NCBI GenBank assembly: GCA_022457155.1
Contig: JAJGOT010000508.1
Coordinates: 1-64,000, forward strand
Length of the DNA: 64,000 bases
Direction of reading: 5' to 3'
Source of the DNA: Cladopsammia gracilis
Taxonomy: Eukaryota; Cnidaria; Anthozoa; Scleractinia; Dendrophylliidae
In this document: positions 57,601-64,000 of the stretch, piece by piece
How the letters are laid out: every line of letters begins with the position of its first letter
Position numbering within the stretch: the stretch's first letter is position 1
Made by a program: the position numbers and the translations under genes
Notes under the pieces: model-generated
Seen by the model: the letters and a program-made list of their open reading frames with translations, nothing else
Told to the model about the DNA's origin: nothing
The model's database searches: none

Positions 57601-58487
57601 ACTGGTATATTATCATTTATAAGGCTAACATACTCGGGATCGTCTAATAAACTTGCGTTAAATTTCCAATAAGATGGGCCATGCCTTTGTTCTTCAATGC
57701 TATTTAAATGAAGTACAATAGCCGAGTGGTCCGAATTAATAGAGGGGATTATGTCAACATTATTTACCTCTTCTTGGTAGGAGTCGCTTAGCAACCAGTA
57801 ATCTAATCTTCGTTGAATAACAGGACTTTTTTGCCTCCAGGTGAAGCGTTTGCACTGAGGATTTCTAACTCGCCAAATATCTATTAGGTCAAAATTTAAA
57901 CACATGTCTTGAATGCAGTTTACAGAGTCTTTCTTTGTGGGGTTACCTCCACTGCAATCCAGGTCGGGGTTAAGACTAACATTATAATCACCTCCTATAA
58001 CAATTTTTTGCTCTGTACTTAAATGAAGATTCTCTATTAACTTATACAAGTGTTTAAAAAATTCGCATTGTTCATGAACTTTATTCGGTGCATAAATGTT
58101 AGCTAAAAGAAAATCCGATCCCTGCACCGTGGCGTTTAGCAAAATGTAGCGACCTTCGAAGTCTATTTCGGACGATATAAGATTTAAATCCAAATCATCT
58201 CTTACTAAGATCATCACTCCACGACTGTGATTGTTGCCATGTGAATAAAATATCTTACCTTTAAACTGTGTTTTCCAGATAACTTCTACTTCTTTTGTAC
58301 TATAGGTTTCCTGAAGAAAGATAATATCTGCTTTTTGCTTGTTTAGCCACAAGAATAACGCCTTTCTCTTTATGGATGAACGAATCCCTCGAACATTCAA
58401 AGAAAGTAATTTAAAGTTAACATTATCTTTTGTGAATATAAAACGTGACACATTTCTTTTCCCAACTGACTGAAACATGCATGACAA
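54641..58487 (-). pseudogene. LINE ORF2: endonuclease and reverse transcriptase, one frameshift
   Basis: The first frame (58487-55521, 988 codons) carries an APE-type endonuclease (LLSLNVRGI, LQET, GGDYNVSL, and SDHSAIVLHL at about residues 25-265) and a reverse transcriptase (NWRPISLINVDAKIGSKA, AVDFQKAFDSV, RQGDPLSPYLFI, and ELFADDLTAFL with the catalytic DD). The C-terminal part continues in another frame (55627-54641) with IWNNKNICIDGKSVF and a Cys/His motif CSFCGTTDESLEHLLVTC (CX2C..HX4C). The combined length of about 1,270 residues is normal for Tx1/L1 ORF2. The protein nicks target DNA and primes cDNA synthesis there. The break falls in the overlap at about 55520-55627; apart from it the frame is clean, so the copy is fairly young. 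Translation probably begins at an ATG near the start of the first frame. Confidence 0.9.
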
Positions 58488-58755
58488 CTAAAAAATACAT
58501 CGCGCTTAACACAGAAACAAAACTACTACTACTTAATGCACGTAAAACAATGAACACTGAAATACACAAAAAAATTAACAAAGGCAGCAGATATTCATTA
58601 TCTATGTGCTGCCCCAGAGATTTAGGACTATTTCTTTCCATGCAGATTTAATTTTACTCTGCTCCCGTAAACAAAAGAATTATAAGGACAATGGATTCGG
58701 GAAAAAAAAGTATAAATATATAATAATAGCAATACTGAATAAAGGATTAAGGCGT

Positions 58756-59520
58756 CTAAATACATAATTCGCCTTCGATATATAGTTTATCTGGCTCTTG
58801 TTTATCAAAGTAGGCAAACTTTCCTTCCTCCCTTGCTTTTTTCATTTTGGGCCACAATTTCTTCCTTCGATCCCGAATTGTTTTTGGAAGATCAGCGTAC
58901 ACTTTGACATCTGCTTCCTCGCCCAGCTCTTTGACGCTTTTGAATATTAGTTCCCTCTCTGGAAATCGTAGAAATCTTGCGATAATGGGCCTCGTCTGAC
59001 CCGGCTTCTTTTTGCCCAACCTATGAATGCGCTGAAATTCAATCTCCCGAGCCTTTTCCACCTCTAATTCTTGCTCGAAAAACTTATGGATCACTTCTTT
59101 CGTATCCTCGATACCCTGGGCCGGTTCCGGGATGCCGAAGAATCTTAGGTTTTCTCTCCGGCTGTAAACATCTTGATATAAAATTTGATCCTCTAGCTCT
59201 CTAATTCTCTTCTCCGTCTTTTCTTCTTTCCTCTCTAAAGCATCAATATCAAGGTTGGACGCCGTCAGACCTGTCTCGATTTCCTGAATAGTAACTTCTA
59301 ACTTTTTAACTTTGTCGTTGAATAAACACAAGCTCGTTTGAATGTTGGCGACTGCTTTCTCCAAGTTTGCGATCTGGTTGAGGGAGTCTTCTACTTTGCT
59401 AAGTTTTTCCTCCATGCGTTGTAATCTGATCAGAATTTGTTCAAATTTTTCTCCGATGCCCTCGGTCATCTTTAGGGCTTTTAGGACTTGGTCGCTGCTG
59501 TCGCTGCTGTCGTCTAGCAC
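58756..59520 (-). CDS. LINE ORF1: L1-type RNA-binding chaperone
   Basis: The 254-codon frame is intact. Residues about 20-115 form a heptad coiled coil (LIRLQRMEEKLSKVEDSLNQ and on), which would trimerise. It is followed by an RRM-like domain beginning RRENLRFFGIPEPAQG, with EFQRIHRLGKKKPGQTRPII and ARFLRFPERELI, and a C-terminal domain with DVKVYADLPK and RRKKLWPKMKKAREE. This order matches the L1 ORF1p (Transposase_22) family, which coats LINE RNA and acts as a nucleic-acid chaperone. It lies upstream of ORF2 on the same strand, with a spacer of about 270 bases. Acidic N-terminus; start at the first ATG. Confidence 0.9.
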   Translation of the reverse strand: MLDDSSDSSDQVLKALKMTEGIGEKFEQILIRLQRMEEKLSKVEDSLNQIANLEKAVANIQTSLCLFNDKVKKLEVTIQEIETGLTASNLDIDALERKEEKTEKRIRELEDQILYQDVYSRRENLRFFGIPEPAQGIEDTKEVIHKFFEQELEVEKAREIEFQRIHRLGKKKPGQTRPIIARFLRFPERELIFKSVKELGEEADVKVYADLPKTIRDRRKKLWPKMKKAREEGKFAYFDKQEPDKLYIEGELCI

Positions 59521-59628
59521 TGATAACCTAAATGTCCAATTGCAACATCAAAAACAATATTCGGACATAATATGACAGCATTGCATGATGGGAAAAACTT
59601 ACAGGAGATAGCCCAGAGGGCACTTTGA

Positions 59629-60929
59629 TTAAAGGGGCTATGTCGCGAGATTTGTCACGCAGGCAAAATCAAACAAATTCACGCTATCGCTGTGGAATCG
59701 GGCAAAATCCTTCAATTCTGCCGTGCTGTGTACTCCGAAAGGTCTCAGATTTTTCCCACATATAAATAGTATATTTGTCTTGATTTCATTTCGGTTATTT
59801 CCCCGATTCCGTAATCATACGCCTCAGTACATGTCAGTATCTCAATGTCTAGAACCCGGGGTCTAGAAGTTGCATTCAGCTTATAATAATCAGTTGAGCA
59901 TGGACTAAGATTCTTCACCGGTACTGCACTGATTGCTGTGGAATCAACCCCAAAGTTGTCTTATTTTCTCAGTCTCTTCTACGGAAGTAGTGTGCTTTCA
60001 ATGCTCTAAAGAAATTTATAATAACAAACGCAAGCGATCTCAAGGTCAAGCTAGGTCACGTACGCGAAGAGTTCTAGCTGCCGTAGTTGATCTGTTTTGA
60101 ATGAAGTCCATAAATTTTCATTGTTCTCTCTCTTTCAAGCGAATAAAAAAAAAAACATAAAATATTAGGTTTGTCTGTGGTAATAACAAATTACAAAGCG
60201 AAATTTTCTAAGCCGACTATGTTTTAATACTGAAGCGTTCTATTTTTGTCGAGACAAACAAATTTTTTTCATAACGCTCAACTATCAGATAGTATTAACC
60301 CTTGGGAACTAGAGCATTTTGAAAGATACAAAGATCAAATTGTCCCAAAAAATCAATTTTAATTCTTGCAATGAGACATATAGGATGATTCAGTTGAACT
60401 TTTAGATGGGCCGGCTACATGAAAATTTATCTGCGTTCGCCTGGCGCCGCCGGTCAGTGAATTATTCCTACAAGACATACAGCGAATCGCCTCGTAGGAC
60501 ATCGCGAAGAAGCGACGTCGGTATTTAGTTGAAAGCTTCCTAAATCAGGTAGAGAACCACAGCAAAATCAAGTTAGAGCATTCACAACATACCAGAACGG
60601 TGCTAGAAGCGAGGAAAATCCGATAACTTCTTGCTTGATTCCAAAGAGACCCAACAACTTACTTGGTCCGGAAAAGAACATTCGTCCATTTTAGATATTG
60701 AGATATTGAGCCGTACGATTCCAAAATCGGGAAAATATCCGAACCTAAATCACGACAAATAGATTATTTACATGTGGGAACAATTTGAGACATTTTGGAG
60801 CACTCAGCTCCCCAGAATTGAATGGATTGTGCCTGATTTCCACGGCGATGGCGTAAACTTGAAAAACGGCCGCCGGACGTTTTTCAAGTTTGTGGCGTTG
60901 CGTGACACTTCGCGACATAGCCCCTTTAA
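59629..60929. mobile_element. piggyBac-like non-autonomous element (1.3 kb)
   Basis: TTAA at 59629-59632 and 60926-60929 flanks the ends, which read AGGGGCTATGTCGCGA on the left and the exact inverse on the right, with a subterminal GTCACGC shared inversely. TTAA target duplication is specific to piggyBac-type transposition. An inner hairpin AACTTGAAAAACG/CGTTTTTCAAGTT lies at 60858-60894. The interior has no transposase. The element adjoins the Helentron right terminus by about 20 bases. Confidence 0.85.
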
Positions 60930-61546
60930 CTCTGGTGCCAGTCTGAAAACAAAATTATCTAACCAGGTAACATTTCTGGGATCACATACAGGTCATACAG
61001 GTTTTGTCTGGTGTATAATTGTCTTGAAATCAAACATTATTTTACAAAAGATTTTAATGATTAAAACCCCGGCCGATTTGACATGCAAATGAAAAGACAC
61101 TCGAAATTTAATGAATAATTCATAACTAAAAACGAAAGTAAATAAAGTTTATTGATTGATTTGATTGATTGAAAACATTCAGATTTTTACAACACGAGAC
61201 GTATTTTCCCAGTAAACCTGGCTGGAAGGAACGAACAGTTTCTACTCCTGACATCGTAGAGTTTATGGAATACTGCAAGGTAACCAAACCAAGTACTTTC
61301 AATTCAGAAATGCGGCAAATGACAACAAGTTTGAAATAGGAAGTTGCAACTTCCATCTTGCTCGAAGAAAACTGTCAATCAAAATACCAATGTTGCAGCG
61401 GAAGTTTGCAAAGTTGCCCACAAAAGAACATCCGGTTTGACTTTAAACAAGATCTGCCATCCTCCTCCATCTTGAAAAGACCTCAAGACGATGTGCAACA
61501 CCGCTGACAAAGTACGTTACCCCGCCAAAAAAATCCCGTCAAAAAA
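60930..61546. other. Gene-free stretch
   Basis: A GATT/TTGATTGA tail-like run follows AAATAAAGTTTATTG near 61142, perhaps a retroelement tail. No gene. Confidence 0.4.
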
Positions 61547-61637
61547 ATCCTAACTCGAAAATCCAACTCGAAAATCCAACTCGAAAATCCAACTCGAAAT
61601 CCAACTCGAAATCCAACTCGAAATCCTAACTCGGTAA
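61547..61637 (-). repeat. CGAGTT-type minisatellite, right member of second pair
   Basis: Units of AACTCGAAAATCC and AACTCGAAATCC, ending in ATCCTAACTCGG. Read inversely it matches the beginning of the 49271 array. Confidence 0.9.
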
Positions 61638-62625
61638 ATAGGCAACCTCGCTACCACAGCTACCGTGACAAAGGGGACTGTAGAGAGTACGTCCGTGAGC
61701 GCTCCAGCAACAGTAAAATGCGCAAGTTGCACGCGAAATGGAATCGATTGCTAAGAAGTCGAAAGTCTCTCGAAGTCACTTTTATTTAGTTTTCTCAGAA
61801 CTGAATGGCATTTTTCAAAAGAACATGGACTTTATTTATTTATTTTTTTTTTGTTGGGACGAAGAAATGAACGAATCGATCCTACAACTTTCGAAACACA
61901 AAATTACAGATTTGATTTCATTTCGCTTTAGCTGTTCAAAATAGAAAAAAACCAACGTAGAAAACATTTCTCTTGCTTTCCAGTTCAGTAAACCGTAACT
62001 GTCACCTGTTCATTATCACTAAGCGTAAACTGTTTGTAATAAGCGTTGAACTGTAATTGTAACCTGCTCTAGTCTTTTGTTAAACTTGTGATCCACCTAC
62101 ATTGTGTGGAAGTAATTAATGTTGTAAGAGAGAAATTCCGTTACAGCCAATCCAGTTGTTCCAAAAGGCATTAGATAATTTTACTTGTTTAGAACTTGTT
62201 TAGAAGTTGTTTAGAAACTTGTTTAGAAGATTACCTAATCTGTTAGAGTTCTTGCTTTCGCATAAATAGAAGTGCATTGTAAAATATTCTTTGGTTATAT
62301 TCTGGTTGTGTCTATGAAGTAAAGTCTACAGTTGGACCCAAGTGCTGTCTGTTGTAATTGTCTCGCCGATATCTTCTGCTGTAACAGATCCCGGACTTCC
62401 CGAAGCCAGCTAGTGTTCCCCCAGGTTAAAGAGCCGTCACAGAGTCGGAGTTGTCCTTTAGTGCCAGAAAACCCGCTTCACAATTTTCTGCATTTTGAAC
62501 CACAGTAATAACAAATTATTAGCTGTTCAAAGTATGAATTAAAACGGCTAAACTAAATATAATTTTAAATGAAAGTAAACTGAAGCATAAGTAGAATCCT
62601 TTCCACGCATATATAAATATAAGGC
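61638..62625. other. Gene-free stretch
   Basis: 62195-62230 has repeated TTGTTTAGAA units. No coding sequence supported. Confidence 0.4.
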
Positions 62626-62697
62626 TTAAAGGGGCTATGTCGCTAAGTGTCACGCAACGCTACAAACTTGAAAAACGTCTGGCGGCCGTACGTTTTT
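62626..62697 (-). mobile_element. Terminal fragment of the piggyBac-like element
   Basis: TTAA (62626-62629) then AGGGGCTATGTCGC and about 50 further bases match the right end of the 59629-60929 element read inversely, up to CGGCCG. The fragment stops at TTTTT, where a Helentron left end begins, so the Helentron inserted into this copy. Confidence 0.88.
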
Positions 62698-62900
62698 ATC
62701 TCCCGTAAATTAATGTTTAACTTACAGGAGTATATTGTGCCCTAACCTGCATTCTTTGTCGATCCATAGGTGCATTTTTGTTAGCAGAATTGCTGGCATT
62801 TTTGTTAGACACTATTAATAGACATTTTAGTGAATCTGTGGGGGCATTCTTGTTGCATTTTTCGCATTTTTTGTTAGATACTATCAAGAGTCGAGTAGCA
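62698..62900 (+). mobile_element. Helentron left end, second copy
   Basis: Begins ATCTCCCGTAAATTAATGTT and follows the copy at 50347 for about 200 bases (GTGCATTTTTGTTAGCA, ACTATTAATAGAC, TTTTAGTGAAT.TGTGGGG). Like that copy it starts right after TTTTT. No right terminus or coding part follows, so it is truncated or non-autonomous. Confidence 0.85.
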
Positions 62901-63700
62901 TAGTTTGTGATCTGACAAAGCGATATATTCATACTGTGTTCGCGGAAGGATGGTTTATGTATATTCTTGCTTTCCTTATCGCGCCAACGACATGATATGT
63001 AAAATTATTTGATTGTTGCTCAAGGTCACGCGGATGGGCATTTGGCAAATCTTCTTATAACTATATTATTTGTGTGTTCGTGCCATGGCATAATCCGCCG
63101 ACAACAATCTGTGTAGCTCCGACTTGCCAAGACAATGGTTGCTCTGAACGACAGAAAAGAGGATCAGAAATATTATTATTGAAAATTGCTAAGGGAGTAA
63201 AGTATTCATAAGCTTTATAAGTAACTATTCGGAGTTGAATTTCTTAAAAGTACTTAAAAAAAGAGCTGTAAGGACTAATCTTGCCGTGAAACAAAATTAG
63301 AGAAACGAAGTTCTTCTCTTAAAATTAGCAGTGAAATATATAACACTATGTGATAGCAGAAAAAATGTCTCATTTTTACGAGTTATTTTAGTGCACAGAA
63401 AACAACATTGCTTATCATTTATTGCTTATCGGTTATTACTTTTGGCGGAGCACACGAGTTGTAAATCCGGCTGGGACTTTTCTTCTTTTTTTTTTCTTGT
63501 CACATTAGCGCATGCAAAATTATGCACGCATATTTAAGTTTATGTCGACGACTATATGGCTTTCAGCCATGAAATACATACCGCAAAATCTCTCGGTGTG
63601 TTGACTGGGTTTCGACAAAACGCTGACCCCCGGTCTGCTGACCCCCTACTGACCACCCAACTGACCCCCTATAAAATTAACAGGGTATATCAGAAATAAT
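62901..63700. other. Gene-free stretch
   Basis: No supported feature apart from GACCCCC repeats near 63625-63670. Confidence 0.4.
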
Positions 63701-63704
63701 ATAC

Positions 63705-63765
63705 TTACTAGAAATACGTGTCTCGAAGAACCTCGCGAAGCTTGGGGGAGGGTGCACCGCCGGTC
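63705..63765 (-). repeat. Dispersed repeat end shared with 30832-30885
   Basis: ACTAGAAATACGTGTCTCG and GAACCTCGCGAAGCT recur inversely at 30832-30885. The remaining sequence to the window end (63766-64000) is C-rich at its last 60 bases and holds no supported gene. Confidence 0.6.
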
Positions 63766-64000
63766 GAAACTTTGGTGGCATCTCGATTTGCGTATGAGGC
63801 TTTTCGCCGTTCCACTTTTTTTTCTTTAAAACCCAAAACGTTGGTAGAAGGTCCTTTCGAAGGTTCGCTTACCGTTTACCGTCCGCCATCTTTGTTTACA
63901 ATGCGCCTATAGGCTTACATGAAGTAGTAACCTGCGCCATTGTTACCCCTCCACCCCACCCCTTCTCCCCACCCCCTCCTCCTCATTCCTCGAAAAATGC

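Larger units (their letters stand above)
54229..59595 (-). mobile_element. Tx1/L1-clade LINE, nearly complete
   Basis: Minus-strand element with a 13-base A-tail (T 54229-54241 on the plus strand), a 3' untranslated region of about 400 bases, ORF2, a spacer of about 270 bases, ORF1 and a short 5' region. The 5' end lies between 59520 and the Helentron terminus at 59596. No target duplication of the flank GACACTC is found at the 5' side, so insertion may have been accompanied by loss of Helentron sequence. One frameshift in ORF2 makes it non-autonomous. Confidence 0.88.
50347..59609 (+). mobile_element. Helentron (Helitron2-type) with inserted LINE
   Basis: The left terminus ATCTCCTGTAAGTT (50347-50360), placed after TTTTT, is the exact inverse of AACTTACAGGAGAT at 59596-59609. 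A hairpin follows the left terminus and a second left end with the same TTTTT context occurs at 62698. Short terminal inverted repeats, a terminal stem-loop and insertion at T-runs are known Helentron features, and a Helitron-type helicase remnant lies in the plus orientation at 53585-54232. The Rep endonuclease is not visible in 50560-53580, and helicase sequence does not resume after the LINE, so the copy is deleted and inactive. Confidence 0.65.
49271..61637. mobile_element. 12.4-kb interval bounded by inverted minisatellites
   Basis: Both arrays begin outermost with CCGAGTTAGGATTTCGAGTT (the right one read inversely), so they are aligned as terminal inverted repeats. GCTACCACAG lies 14-15 bases outside each array (49247-49256 and about 61653-61662) as a direct repeat, which would fit a target duplication if the true termini extend to it. 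The interval contains a Penelope fragment, a Helentron, a LINE and a piggyBac-like element. It is the second instance of the arrangement seen at 364-2225. Confidence 0.45.

Noticed and set aside
55359..57672. Several plus-strand frames of 60-84 codons
   Set aside because: They are antisense to the LINE ORF2, whose domains are unambiguous.

Overview
The window is AT-rich eukaryotic nuclear DNA from an invertebrate, most likely a cnidarian (stony coral or anemone). The evidence is GT-AG spliced genes with short exons, a Tx1/L1-type LINE, Penelope and Helentron remnants, a tRNA-derived SINE, and very many small inverted-repeat elements. There is no prokaryotic or organellar organisation. Assignment to Cnidaria is inference from this repeat spectrum and from a D8C-domain secreted protein gene.

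Only a small part is host coding sequence. Supported host loci are: (1) a minus-strand gene of at least five exons at 37104-38842, whose product I do not recognise; (2) the first two exons of a plus-strand secreted D8C-domain protein at 47470-48071; (3) the last three exons of a plus-strand gene at 31870-33046. A possible signal-peptide exon lies at 19144-19194.

Region by region: 1-14.9 kb is mostly non-coding, with repeat fragments, two inverted arrays of a CGAGTT minisatellite (364-2225), and a perfect 23-bp hairpin (11800-11852). From 14.94 kb runs a satellite of about 118 bp per unit. It is split by what looks like one CACTA (EnSpm)-type insertion covering 15881-34759: both ends begin CACTGGAAAA, the ends carry subterminal repeats, and GGA is duplicated in the satellite unit. 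Inside this 18.9-kb interval are further insertions: a MULE-like foldback element with a 9-bp target duplication (19694-20564), a 7.2-kb TIR element (21567-28790) carrying a DDE-type transposase gene broken by an inversion, a pogo-like element holding a LINE fragment, a SINE, two more elements with 9-bp duplications, and the spliced host-like exons. The satellite resumes at 34763, is interrupted again by a 1.2-kb insertion, and ends near 36955.

39-49 kb holds small MITEs, microsatellites, diverged duplications and the D8C gene. From 49.27 to 61.64 kb a second inverted pair of CGAGTT-type minisatellites encloses a nest: a deleted Penelope-like element is interrupted by a Helentron (Helitron2) left end at 50347; the Helentron helicase is cut at its start by a near-complete Tx1/L1 LINE (54229 to about 59595); the matching Helentron right terminus is at 59596-59609; next to it is a TTAA-flanked piggyBac-like non-autonomous element (59633-60925). 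A second copy of that piggyBac-like end, again interrupted by a Helentron left end after TTTTT, is at 62630-62900.

Functionally the window is a record of layered transposition, with mostly inactive elements. Three reading-frame breaks in otherwise sensible proteins fall in homopolymer runs, so either pseudogenisation or base-level sequence error is possible there.
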